Part shown: positions 24,824 to 32,695 of the stretch, piece by piece
Layout of the letters: the number at the start of each line of letters is the position of its first letter
How positions within the stretch are numbered: the first letter of the stretch is position 1
DNA from: Kribbella sp. NBC_01245
GTDB lineage: Bacteria; Actinomycetota; Actinomycetes; Propionibacteriales; Kribbellaceae
Direction of reading: 5' to 3'
NCBI RefSeq assembly: GCF_036226525.1
Contig: NZ_CP108487.1
Location: 124,001 to 188,000, forward strand
DNA: 64,000 nt
Notes under the pieces: model-generated
Seen by the model: the letters and a program-made list of their open reading frames with translations, nothing else
The model's database searches: none
What the model was told of the DNA's origin: nothing
Made by a program: the position numbers and the translations under genes

Positions 24824-25719
24824 GGGTTCTCTACCAGGTCGACTCCTTTACGAGTACGCCGTTCACGGGGAACCCCGCGGGCGTGGTGCTGGCGGCGGAG
24901 GGGATGACCGACGCGGAGATGCTCGCCGTCGCGGCCGAGCTCAACAACTCCGAAACGGCGTTCGTACTCCCTGCCGACGGCCTTGATCACGATGTGCGGA
25001 TCCGCTTCTTCACCCCGACGACAGAGGTGCCGACGTGTGGTCACGCCACCATCGCGGCCCACTTCGCCCGAGCTATCGAGTACGGCCTTCCCGCGGGTTC
25101 GCTGGTTCAGAAGACGGGGAGCGGTCTGCTGCAGCAGGTCGAGATCCACCGCGACGGGGATCGCATCAGCATCGGCTTGCACCAGGGCGTTGCGTCCTTC
25201 GGCCCCGAGCTGAACACCTCGCAGGTCGACCGCCTCCTGCACGCGCTCGGCGCCGGACGCCACGACCTGGCCGACGGCGGTCCCGTCCAGATCGTCTCGA
25301 CAGGCCATTCCAAGGTGTTGCTCGAGCTGCGCAGCCGCGCCGTGGTCGACGGGCTGCGGCCCGACCTGGTCGCATTGACGGCGCTCAGCCAGGAGATCGG
25401 CAGCAACGGATACTTCGTCTTCACCCGATCCACCGGCGACGCCGAGCTGCTCACCTGGTCGCGCATGTTCGCCCCCGCGATCGGAATCCCCGAAGACCCC
25501 GTGACCGGCAACGGCCACGGCCCCCTCGGCGCCTACCTCGTCCGCCACGGCCTCGTCCCAGCGTCCGGCGGAACCCTCACCTTCACCGGCCGCCAAGGCT
25601 CCGCCATAGGCCGGCCAGGCGACGTCCAAGTCACCATCGAAGTCCGCCCGGACAACGAGCTCCTCGCCTCAATCACCGGCAACGCGACCACCGCCTTCCG
25701 CGCCACCCTCCACATCTGA
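24820..25719 (+). CDS. PhzF-family isomerase/epimerase-like protein
   Basis: A 299-residue protein with the PhzF/DapF double-barrel pattern. The catalytic glutamate region LNNSETAFVLP, TPTTEVPTCGHATIAAHF and DPVTGNGHGPLGAYLV are intact. PhzF proteins catalyse isomerisation with proton transfer; most members have no known substrate. It is translationally coupled to the EamA exporter, which suggests a small-molecule modification linked to export. There is no phenazine gene nearby, so a phenazine role is not supported. Confidence 0.9.
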   Translation: MRVLYQVDSFTSTPFTGNPAGVVLAAEGMTDAEMLAVAAELNNSETAFVLPADGLDHDVRIRFFTPTTEVPTCGHATIAAHFARAIEYGLPAGSLVQKTGSGLLQQVEIHRDGDRISIGLHQGVASFGPELNTSQVDRLLHALGAGRHDLADGGPVQIVSTGHSKVLLELRSRAVVDGLRPDLVALTALSQEIGSNGYFVFTRSTGDAELLTWSRMFAPAIGIPEDPVTGNGHGPLGAYLVRHGLVPASGGTLTFTGRQGSAIGRPGDVQVTIEVRPDNELLASITGNATTAFRATLHI

Positions 25720-25781
25720 AACCTGCCTTCCCCGCATCCGAACTACGGACCCGGCGGTCGGCATCCCGACCGGCCGGAAAC

Positions 25782-25834
25782 GGTCACAAGGGCCCGATGA
25801 GTGCCGACACGCCTGGTCACGAGGGCCCGATGAG
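25782..25834. repeat. Pair of 20-bp direct repeats
   Basis: GGTCACAAGGGCCCGATGAG at 25782-25801 and GGTCACGAGGGCCCGATGAG at 25815-25834 differ by one base and start 33 bp apart. They lie between the PhzF stop and the oxidoreductase start. Each contains the palindrome GGGCCC. They could be operator half-sites or a small dispersed repeat. Confidence 0.6.
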
Positions 25835-25872
25835 CGGAAGTCGGGGGTGGGGGTGCGCGTTATGGTCGGGAG

Positions 25873-27459
25873 ATGGTGGAGACGGTGGATGCGGTGGTGG
25901 TCGGGTCTGGGCCTAATGGGCTGGTTGCGGCGATCGCGTTGGCGGATGCCGGGTGGGACGTGCTCGTGGTGGAGGCGTCCGATCAGCTTGGTGGTGCGGT
26001 TCGGTCCAGTTCGGCGGATGGGTGGACGACCGATCACTGCAGTTCGTGTTATCCGCTGGGCGTCGCCTCGCCGGTGATTCGGGCATTGGAGTTGGAGCGG
26101 TTCGGCTTGAAGTGGGCGCACGCACCCCGGCCGTTGGCGCACTTGCTGGATGCGGAATCCCCGGCCGCTTTCATCGATCCGGATCCCGAGCGTACGGCGG
26201 CTGGGCTGGCGGCAGAGCATCCGGCCGACGGCGAGGCGTGGTTGAGGTTGTACGAGGGCTACATCAAGATCCGCGAGCCCTTGTTGCGCGCGTTGCTCAC
26301 CGGTTGGCCGCCAGTTGGTGCCGCGGGACGGCTGGTGCGGCAGCTCGGTTCACTCGCCGAGCTTGGGCGGTTCGCGCGGTTCATGGCGCTGCCGGTGCAT
26401 CGGATGGGCCAGGAGTTGTTCGCCGGTCAACGTGGGCGGGCGCTGCTGACGGGTAATGCCATGCACGCCGACGCACCACCTTCCGCGACGGTTAGCGGCA
26501 CCATGGGCTGGCTGCTCGCGATGTTGGCCCAGGATATCGGATTCCCTGTGGTGCAAGGCGGTTCGGGCCGTCTCGCCGACGCGATGATCGCCCGGGCGCG
26601 CGAGTCCGGCGTCGACTTCGCGACGGGTGAACCGGTGGTCGGTCTGACCGTGAACGGCGGCCGGATCACCGGCGTTCGGACGGCCGCGGGGCGGACGATC
26701 TCGGTCAAACGAGCCGTCATCGCCGACACCTCCGCGCCCGTGCTGTACGACGAGTTGTTGCCGTCAGCAATCATCCCGGCCGGGCTTCGGCGCGACCTGG
26801 CGAAGTTCGAGTGGGACTTCCCGACGGTCAAGGTCAACTACCGTCTCTCGGCCGCCGCCCCCTGGACCGCGAAAGACGCGCACACCGCGGGCGTCGTACA
26901 TCTTGGTGGTAATGCGGACGATCTCGTGCACACTGCCGCCGACCTCGATACCGGTAGGTTGCCGGGGGCCCCTTTCCTGTTGGTGGGACAGACGAGTACG
27001 GCGGACCCGAGTCGTTCCCCGGCCGGCACCGAGGCGTTGTGGGCGTATTCGCATCTGCCGCGCGGGGTTGCCGATGACGCCTCGGCGGACAAGATCGCGG
27101 GCCGGATGGACCGTCAGCTCGAGCGGCACGCCCCGGGCTTCAGCGAGCTCGTTCTCGATCGGCAAGTCCAGCGGCCCGGGGAGTTCGAGGCGGGCAACGC
27201 GGCGATGGGCCTCGGCGCGCTTGGCGGCGGGACGACCCAGTTGCACCAGCAGTTGGTATTCCGCCCGACGCTCGGACTTGGCGGGCCTCGGACGTTCGTC
27301 GACGGGCTCTACCTCGGCAGCGGCGCGATCCACCCCGGCCCCGGCGTACACGGTGCGTGCGGCTGGCTGGCGGCCCGCGCGGCCCTCCGGGACGCGGCCC
27401 CGCTCGGTCTCCTCACGCGCCGCCCGACCTCCGCCCTACTCCGCCGCCTCCAAGCTTGA
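25873..27459 (+). CDS. Phytoene dehydrogenase-like FAD oxidoreductase
   Basis: A 528-residue protein. It starts with a dinucleotide-binding motif (DAVVVGSGPNGLVAAIALADAG and VLVVEASDQLGGAVRS), the mark of the amine oxidase/CrtI group. The C-terminal FAD region is visible (GLYLGSGAIHPGPGVHGACG). It probably oxidises or isomerises a lipophilic substrate with FAD. No carotenoid genes are nearby, so carotenoid desaturation is not supported. The gene stands alone after the direct repeats, with GGGAG close before the ATG. Confidence 0.85.
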   Translation: MVETVDAVVVGSGPNGLVAAIALADAGWDVLVVEASDQLGGAVRSSSADGWTTDHCSSCYPLGVASPVIRALELERFGLKWAHAPRPLAHLLDAESPAAFIDPDPERTAAGLAAEHPADGEAWLRLYEGYIKIREPLLRALLTGWPPVGAAGRLVRQLGSLAELGRFARFMALPVHRMGQELFAGQRGRALLTGNAMHADAPPSATVSGTMGWLLAMLAQDIGFPVVQGGSGRLADAMIARARESGVDFATGEPVVGLTVNGGRITGVRTAAGRTISVKRAVIADTSAPVLYDELLPSAIIPAGLRRDLAKFEWDFPTVKVNYRLSAAAPWTAKDAHTAGVVHLGGNADDLVHTAADLDTGRLPGAPFLLVGQTSTADPSRSPAGTEALWAYSHLPRGVADDASADKIAGRMDRQLERHAPGFSELVLDRQVQRPGEFEAGNAAMGLGALGGGTTQLHQQLVFRPTLGLGGPRTFVDGLYLGSGAIHPGPGVHGACGWLAARAALRDAAPLGLLTRRPTSALLRRLQA

Positions 27460-27506
27460 CCTGAGGTCGGATAGGTTCGGTGGGTATCCAGGATGAAGGA
27501 GTCGAC

Positions 27507-27869
27507 TTGAAGTTTCTGCTGACGATCTACGGCAACGAAGAGATCTGGGGCTCGTACTCGAAGGAGGAGTTCGAGGCGTTGATCGCGGCCGACGCGGAGT
27601 TCCAGCGCGAGATCCGCGAATCGGGTGAGTTCGTCTCGGTCGAGGGCCTCACGGATCCGGCCAACGCGCGGACCGTGAAGATCCGCGAGGGCGTGCCGGT
27701 GGTGACCGACGGACCGTACCTGGAGTCCAAGGAGTACCTGGCCAGCTTCTTCGTGCTCGACTGCGAGAACCTCGATCGCGCGGTGGAGATCGCCGCGAAG
27801 TACCCGACGGCCAAGACCACCGGTGTCGAGGTCTGGCCGTTGATGGAAGCCGGCGGGACCGACGTGTGA
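27507..27869 (+). CDS. DGPF/YCII-domain protein linked to ECF42 sigma factor
   Basis: A 120-residue protein with MKFLLTIYGNEE at the start, GVPVVTDGPYLESKEYLASF (the DGPF motif) and VEIAAKYPTAK. I chose the TTG at 27507: AAGGAG at 27496-27501 sits five bases before it and the family begins with MKFL or MKYL. A GTG at 27480 in frame has no site. The stop overlaps the GTG of the sigma factor (GTGA). DGPF proteins are the constant partners of ECF42 sigma factors and may help sense the inducing signal; the mechanism is not settled. Confidence 0.85.
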   Translation: MKFLLTIYGNEEIWGSYSKEEFEALIAADAEFQREIRESGEFVSVEGLTDPANARTVKIREGVPVVTDGPYLESKEYLASFFVLDCENLDRAVEIAAKYPTAKTTGVEVWPLMEAGGTDV

Positions 27870-29071
27870 CCGAGGACCTGCTGCGGGAGTTGGCGCCGCA
27901 GGTCCTCGCGGTGCTCGTCCGCCGCAACGGGCAGTTCGACGCCTGCGAGGACGCCGTCCAGGAGGCCCTGCTCGCCGCGGCGACGCAATGGCCGGAGGCA
28001 GGCGTTCCGGACAACCCGCGCGGTTGGCTCATCACTGTCGCGTCGCGGCGGCTGACCGACCAATGGCGTAGCGAGAGCGCTCGCCGGCAGCGCGAGGACA
28101 AGGCCTATGTGCTCGACGAAGCGGCGGATCAGCCCGAGATTCCGCAGTCCGACGACACGCTGACCCTTTTGTTCATGTGCTGCCATCCGGCCATCACGCC
28201 GCCGTCGCAGGTCGCGCTCACCCTGCGGGCCATCGGCGGTCTGACCACCGGCGAGATCGCTCGCGCGTTCTTGATGCCCGAGGCAACGATGGGATCACGG
28301 ATCAGCCGCGCGAAGAAGAGCATCAAGGCGGCCGGCAGCCAATTCGCGCTACCGCCCGAGGCCGAGCGTGACGAGCGGCTCAAGGTCGTGCTGCATGTCT
28401 TGTACCTGATCTTCAACGAGGGCTACACCGCGAGTTCGGGCGAGGACCTGCAGCGGGTCGACCTCACCACCGAGGCGATCCGCCTGACCCGGGAGGTGCA
28501 TCGCCTGCTGCCGGCCGACGGCGAGGTGGCAGGGCTGCTCGCGTTGATGCTGTTGACCGACGCGCGCCGCGCGGCCCGGATCCGGCCCGACGGCGGGTTG
28601 ATCCCGATCGACGAGCAGGACCGGTCGTTGTGGAACCGGGAGCTGATCGAGGAAGGCTCGGCGCTGATCCTGCGGACGCTGGCGCACGGCGCGCTCGGGC
28701 AGTACCAGTTGCAGGCGGCGATCGCGGCCGTGCACGCGGAGGCCCCGACCGCCGAGGCGACGGACTGGCCGCAGATCCTCGGCCTCTACCGCCTGCTGGA
28801 CCGGATCGCGCCCAGCCCGGTGGTGACCTTGAACCGCGCCATCGCGCTCGCCCAGGTCCAAGGTCCGCAGGCCGGGCTGGACCTCCTTGCCACGCTCGAC
28901 GGCGACAAGTTGATGGCCGACAACCACCGCCTGTACGCCGTACGGGCCCATCTGCTCGAACGCGCCGGCGACCCCGCGGCGGCTCGCGCGGGCTATCTCG
29001 AGGCCGCCCGCCGTACGACGAGCCTGCCCGAGCAGCGTTATCTCAACGCCCGCGCTGCCGCCCTCACCTGA
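27866..29071 (+). CDS. ECF42-group sigma factor with C-terminal extension
   Basis: A 401-residue sigma factor. Region 2 is seen in FDACEDAVQEALLAAATQWP and PRGWLITVASRRLTDQWR, region 4 in LTLRAIGGLTTGEIARAFLM and EATMGSRISRAKKSI. The second half, about 220 residues of TPR-like helices (IFNEGYTASSGEDLQRVDL, LLALMLLTDARRAAR, PVVTLNRAIALA), is the ECF42-type extension needed for activity in studied cases. It is coupled to the DGPF gene before it. It should direct RNA polymerase to a small set of stress promoters including its own; no anti-sigma factor gene is nearby, as is usual for this group. Confidence 0.92.
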   Translation: MTEDLLRELAPQVLAVLVRRNGQFDACEDAVQEALLAAATQWPEAGVPDNPRGWLITVASRRLTDQWRSESARRQREDKAYVLDEAADQPEIPQSDDTLTLLFMCCHPAITPPSQVALTLRAIGGLTTGEIARAFLMPEATMGSRISRAKKSIKAAGSQFALPPEAERDERLKVVLHVLYLIFNEGYTASSGEDLQRVDLTTEAIRLTREVHRLLPADGEVAGLLALMLLTDARRAARIRPDGGLIPIDEQDRSLWNRELIEEGSALILRTLAHGALGQYQLQAAIAAVHAEAPTAEATDWPQILGLYRLLDRIAPSPVVTLNRAIALAQVQGPQAGLDLLATLDGDKLMADNHRLYAVRAHLLERAGDPAAARAGYLEAARRTTSLPEQRYLNARAAALT

Positions 29072-29129
29072 GGTAGCCACAAAACCCGCAGAAGGTCGTA
29101 GCCTGGAAGCGGTCGGGGAGGGCCGTGGG

Positions 29130-29984
29130 GTGGATGACGACAAGCTGGTAGCGGTAACAGGGGCGACGGGACGACAGGGCGGCGCCGTGCTGCGCCATCT
29201 ATTGGCGGATGGCTGGCAGGTCCGCGCTCTGACTCGTACGCCGAACTCGATACGGGCGCAGGCACTGAAGGACCTCGGCGCCGAAGTCGTGGCCTGCGAT
29301 ATGGCCGACCGCGACTCCTTGGTGAAAGCGTTCGCCGGCGCTCGCGGTGTTTACAGCGTGCAGAATCCGATGATCGCGGGATTCGACGGGGAAGTGGCCC
29401 AGGGCAAGAATGTCGCGGACGCCGCCAAGGCCGCTGGCGTACTGCACGTCGTTTATGGCGGCGCCGGGCCCGGTCTGCCCGGGACCGGAGTCGATTCCTG
29501 GGAGTCGAAGCTGATCGTTGCCGACTATGTGCGCGAGTTGGGCATCCCGCTGACCGTGCTGCGGCCGATGGCGTTCATGGAACTGATGACCGACAAGGAC
29601 CTCTACCCACCAGTCGCCATGTGGCGCCTCATGCCCAAGTTCGCCGGCGCCGACACTCCGATCCCGTGGCTGGCCGTCGACGACCTTGGCGTGATCGCGG
29701 CACGGGTATTCGCCGACCCGGAGACTTTCGTTGGTACGGACCTGCCGCTGGCAGGAGAGATCCGCTCGGTCGAGTACTGCCGTCAAACGTGGCAACGCGT
29801 GATGGGCCGCGCACCACGAAGCTTCCCGATGCCGGTCTGGCTTTTCGAACGCTTCACCGGCAAAGACCTCACGACCATGTGGCGTTGGCTCGCACGCAAC
29901 GAGGTTTCGGTTGACCCTCAGGAGACGAGCGCGCTGCTCGGTTCCGTCACGACAGTCGAGCGGTTCGTCGCCGCTCGCCGATAG
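29130..29984 (+). CDS. NmrA-like NAD(P)-binding protein
   Basis: A 284-residue SDR-type protein. VAVTGATGRQGGAVLRHLLADG is the Rossmann nucleotide loop, with HVVYGGAGPG and LTVLRPMAFMELM later. NmrA-like proteins sense redox state or reduce quinones and ketones. It follows the ECF42 gene by 58 bp and may belong to its regulon. The GTG start at 29130 is the only reasonable choice. Its 3' end overlaps the convergent MFS gene by 38 bp. Confidence 0.85.
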   Translation: MDDDKLVAVTGATGRQGGAVLRHLLADGWQVRALTRTPNSIRAQALKDLGAEVVACDMADRDSLVKAFAGARGVYSVQNPMIAGFDGEVAQGKNVADAAKAAGVLHVVYGGAGPGLPGTGVDSWESKLIVADYVRELGIPLTVLRPMAFMELMTDKDLYPPVAMWRLMPKFAGADTPIPWLAVDDLGVIAARVFADPETFVGTDLPLAGEIRSVEYCRQTWQRVMGRAPRSFPMPVWLFERFTGKDLTTMWRWLARNEVSVDPQETSALLGSVTTVERFVAARR

Positions 29985-31173
29985 CCGGGGCGGGGATGCG
30001 ACGGCCGAGCGTGAGCAGGGCGGCCGCGGTGAGGCAGGCGGCCGCGACGGAGAGGATGACGGGGTGATAGCCGGCGCTTCCGGCGAGAATCGCGGCGCCT
30101 AGGGGTGCGGAGGCGCGCGAGATGATGACCGGGGTGGCGAGCGTTCCGGCGATGGTCGCGTACCCGGTCGCGCCGTACCGGTCGAGCAGGATCGCCGGAG
30201 TGGCGATCGACGAGATGCCGAAGCCCAAGCCGAACAACACCAAGCACGCGATGGCGCCGGCCAGGTTGCGGCCTACGAGCGGCAGCATCGAGATGGAAAC
30301 GCCTTGCAGGACAAGGACTCCAGCCATGATGGTGGCCATAGGCAACCAACGTAGCGAGATCGTGGTGGCGATCCGGCCGGTCACCGACAGCAGGCCGAGT
30401 ACGCCCGCGAGGCTCGCCGCCGTCGCGGTGGAGTGCCCGAGATTGACCAGGTAGAGCACCAGATGCACCGCGATCACGGCCTGCGCTCCGCTATGCAGAA
30501 CGAAGGCCGCGGCCAGGAGCCAGAACCCGGGATCCCGCAACGCCCGCGCGGGCGAGCCGCTCCGCTGGGGGACCCCGTGTCTGGGCCCCGTACGACGTAA
30601 GGCCGTCGCGTGCAGCGGAATCGTCAGAAACCCAAGGGTCGCGGCCAGGATGAGCAGGGTTCGACGCCAGTCGTACGCGTCCACCAAGTACCCCGTCAGC
30701 GGGATGAAGATCGAGCTCGCGAATCCCGCCACCAAGGTGATGCCGAGCAGCGCGCGCGTCCGGGCCGCGGGCGCGGTGACGGCGACGACCACGGCGAACG
30801 CGGGCTCGTACAGCACCATCGCGGCAGAGATTCCGATCGCCACGAAGACGACGTACAGCTGGGGCACCGTCTGGACCTGCGACCAGCCGAGCACGGCCAT
30901 GGCGCCGAGCAGGGAGCCGGCCGTCATCAGGCCATGCCCGCCGCGGGCGTCCAGCCAGCGGCCGACCGGCACGGACATCAGCCCGGTCACCAGTACGGCG
31001 GTGGTGAACGCGCCGGCGGCCGTGGTGGTGGAGATGCCGAGGTCGCGGCTCATCGGACCGAGCAGCACGCTGAAGGCGTAATACAGCACGCCATAACCGA
31101 CGGTCTGCGTGACGGCCAGCGCGGCGATCAGACCGCCGCTCCCACGGCGAGCGGCGGCCGTCGCGGATCCCAT
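29947..31173 (-). CDS. MFS transporter coupled to a flavoprotein
   Basis: A 408-residue protein with twelve membrane helices. The MFS motif A region is visible as MSVPVGRWLDARGGHG, and a second-half copy lies near FGLGFGISSIATPAILLDRYG. Its ATG overlaps the stop codon of the flavoprotein upstream (ATGA), so the two act together. I read it as an exporter for the product of that enzyme. The Cys-rich tail of the enzyme makes a metalloid or thiol-reactive compound one option; the transporter itself does not show what it carries. Confidence 0.88.
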   Translation of the reverse strand: MGSATAAARRGSGGLIAALAVTQTVGYGVLYYAFSVLLGPMSRDLGISTTTAAGAFTTAVLVTGLMSVPVGRWLDARGGHGLMTAGSLLGAMAVLGWSQVQTVPQLYVVFVAIGISAAMVLYEPAFAVVVAVTAPAARTRALLGITLVAGFASSIFIPLTGYLVDAYDWRRTLLILAATLGFLTIPLHATALRRTGPRHGVPQRSGSPARALRDPGFWLLAAAFVLHSGAQAVIAVHLVLYLVNLGHSTATAASLAGVLGLLSVTGRIATTISLRWLPMATIMAGVLVLQGVSISMLPLVGRNLAGAIACLVLFGLGFGISSIATPAILLDRYGATGYATIAGTLATPVIISRASAPLGAAILAGSAGYHPVILSVAAACLTAAALLTLGRRIPAPAIGERRRTARLS

Positions 31174-32504
31174 CAGTTGCAGCAGCCCGATTGCGCGGTC
31201 GCGGGCTCGTCGATCACGGTCAGCAGGCCTCCGGCGATACCGGTCGCGAGGCCGCGCGGCTCAGAGGCGTTATTCGACGAGCAGACGCCGGTCTCGGGCA
31301 GGTCCAGCTGTACGTCGCGCGCCGCCTCCCAATCGCCGGCCACCGCCGCGACCACCGAACGCGCCTGCTCGTATCCGGTCGCCAGCAGGAACGTCGGGGC
31401 GCGGCCGTACGACTTGGCGCCGATCGCGTAGTACCCGGCCTCGGGGTGGGTCAACTCCTCGACGCCGTGCGGCGGGACAGTGCCACACGAGTGCTGGTTC
31501 GGGTCGATCAGCGGCGCCAGCGCCCGGGTCGAACCGAGGATCGGGTCGAGGTCGAGCCGCAGTTCGCCGACCATCTCGGTGTCGGGCCGGAAGCCGGTCG
31601 AGTTCACCACGGTGTCCGCGATGACGCGCTGGTCGCCCGCTGCCAACTCGACGCGGCCGTCCTCGGTCAAGGCGATGGCCTCTGTGCGGAAGCTGCTCAC
31701 CAGCTCGACCCGGCCGGACTGCACGAGCTTCTGCAGGCGACTGCCCAGAGCGCCGCGGGCGGGCAACTCGTCGGCCGCGCCGCCACCGTACGTGCGGGCC
31801 TGGCTGGTGCCGCGAACCACCCACACCACCTCGGTACCGGGGACCTGCTCGGCCAATTCGCCCAGGTCGAGCAGCGTGGTCGCCGCGGAATGGCCCGCGC
31901 CCACGACCGCCGTACGACGTCCTGCGAAGCGCTCCCGGTCGCGGCCGAGCACGTCGGGGAGGGCGTGGCTGAGGTGTTCGGCGGCGGCTTCTTCACCGCG
32001 GGCGGGGATGCCCGAGCCGCCGAGAACGTTCGGGCGGCGCCAGGTGCCGGCGGCGTCGATGATGGCGGTGGCCTGCAGCTCGGTGCCGTCGGCCAGGCGC
32101 AGCAGGAAGGGCGCGTCTTCGCGGCCGGCGGTGCGGATGCGGTCGAACCCGACCTTGGTCACGGCGACCACGGGTGCGTCGTACCGGATCCGGTTGGTGA
32201 GCTCCGGCGTCTTCGCCAGCGGCTCGAGGTAATAGTCGATCAGGTCGCCGCCGTTCGGCAGGGCGGCCAGGTCCGGCTCGACCCAGCCGGCCTGGTCCAG
32301 CAGCCGGCGCGCGGCCGAGTCGATGTCGTAGCGCCAGGGGCTGAACAGCTTCACGTGCCGCCACTCGTCGATCGCGGCCGCGACGCCCGGACCAGCCTCC
32401 AGCACCACGAAGTCCAGCCCGCGCTCGGCCAGGTGCGCCGCTGCTGCCAGACCCACCGGGCCGGCCCCGATGACCGCCACCTGAGTCGTGTTGTGCTCGC
32501 TCAC
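31173..32504 (-). CDS. FAD/NAD(P)-binding monooxygenase-like flavoprotein with C-terminal cysteines
   Basis: A flavoprotein of about 443 residues. VAVIGAGPVGLAAAAHLAERG is the FAD loop; AIIDAAGTWRRPNV and AVVGAGHSAATTLLDLG give the second dinucleotide fold; NSTGFRPDTEM closes the pattern seen in flavin monooxygenases and ArsO-like proteins. The tail carries VCSSNNASEP and ends SGCCN. I set the start at GTG 32504, since GGGAG lies six bases before it; ATGs at 32510 and 32537 are less well placed. It is the first gene of a two-gene unit with an MFS exporter. An ArsO-like role in arsenic or another thiol-reactive compound is possible but unproven. Confidence 0.82.
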   Translation of the reverse strand: MSEHNTTQVAVIGAGPVGLAAAAHLAERGLDFVVLEAGPGVAAAIDEWRHVKLFSPWRYDIDSAARRLLDQAGWVEPDLAALPNGGDLIDYYLEPLAKTPELTNRIRYDAPVVAVTKVGFDRIRTAGREDAPFLLRLADGTELQATAIIDAAGTWRRPNVLGGSGIPARGEEAAAEHLSHALPDVLGRDRERFAGRRTAVVGAGHSAATTLLDLGELAEQVPGTEVVWVVRGTSQARTYGGGAADELPARGALGSRLQKLVQSGRVELVSSFRTEAIALTEDGRVELAAGDQRVIADTVVNSTGFRPDTEMVGELRLDLDPILGSTRALAPLIDPNQHSCGTVPPHGVEELTHPEAGYYAIGAKSYGRAPTFLLATGYEQARSVVAAVAGDWEAARDVQLDLPETGVCSSNNASEPRGLATGIAGGLLTVIDEPATAQSGCCN

Positions 32505-32584
32505 GTCCATCTCCCGCTTCACTATGTTGAAGTTCATCTAATCAGCTGTGCCTAGCCTGCCTCGTGATTAGACAAGAGTCAAGA

Positions 32585-32598
32585 TAGATATCCATCTA
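32585..32598. promoter_or_regulatory. Small palindrome between divergent flavoprotein and acyl-CoA dehydrogenase genes
   Basis: TAGAT (32585-32589) and ATCTA (32594-32598) form an inverted repeat in an unusually AT-rich stretch. CATCTAA occurs here and again at 32535-32541, next to the flavoprotein start. It could be an operator for the flavoprotein-MFS pair. Confidence 0.4.
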
Positions 32599-32643
32599 AA
32601 TAGCGCCAAGTACTCTCTGTGTCCTGGGTCACGTGAAGCGGAG

Positions 32644-32660
32644 TGTAACTTCGGTTTACA
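32644..32660. promoter_or_regulatory. Possible TetR-type operator before the acyl-CoA dehydrogenase operon
   Basis: TGTAA and TTACA arms lie around a seven-base spacer, 35 bp before the ATG at 32696. The spacing and position fit a repressor site of the kind often found before acyl-CoA dehydrogenase genes. Confidence 0.4.
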
Positions 32661-32695
32661 GTAGGCCCGAGGACGGACCTAGCAGGGAGCGTGAG

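Noticed and set aside
24820..25719. Phenazine biosynthesis locus based on the PhzF-like gene
   Set aside because: No other phenazine genes are present, and PhzF-like proteins are widespread with other roles.
25873..27459. Carotenoid cluster based on the phytoene dehydrogenase-like gene
   Set aside because: No phytoene synthase or prenyl-transferase gene is nearby; the family includes many non-carotenoid enzymes.
31191..32555. Plus-strand open frame covering the whole flavoprotein gene
   Set aside because: The minus-strand flavoprotein has clear FAD motifs and normal codon bias; the plus-strand product has none.
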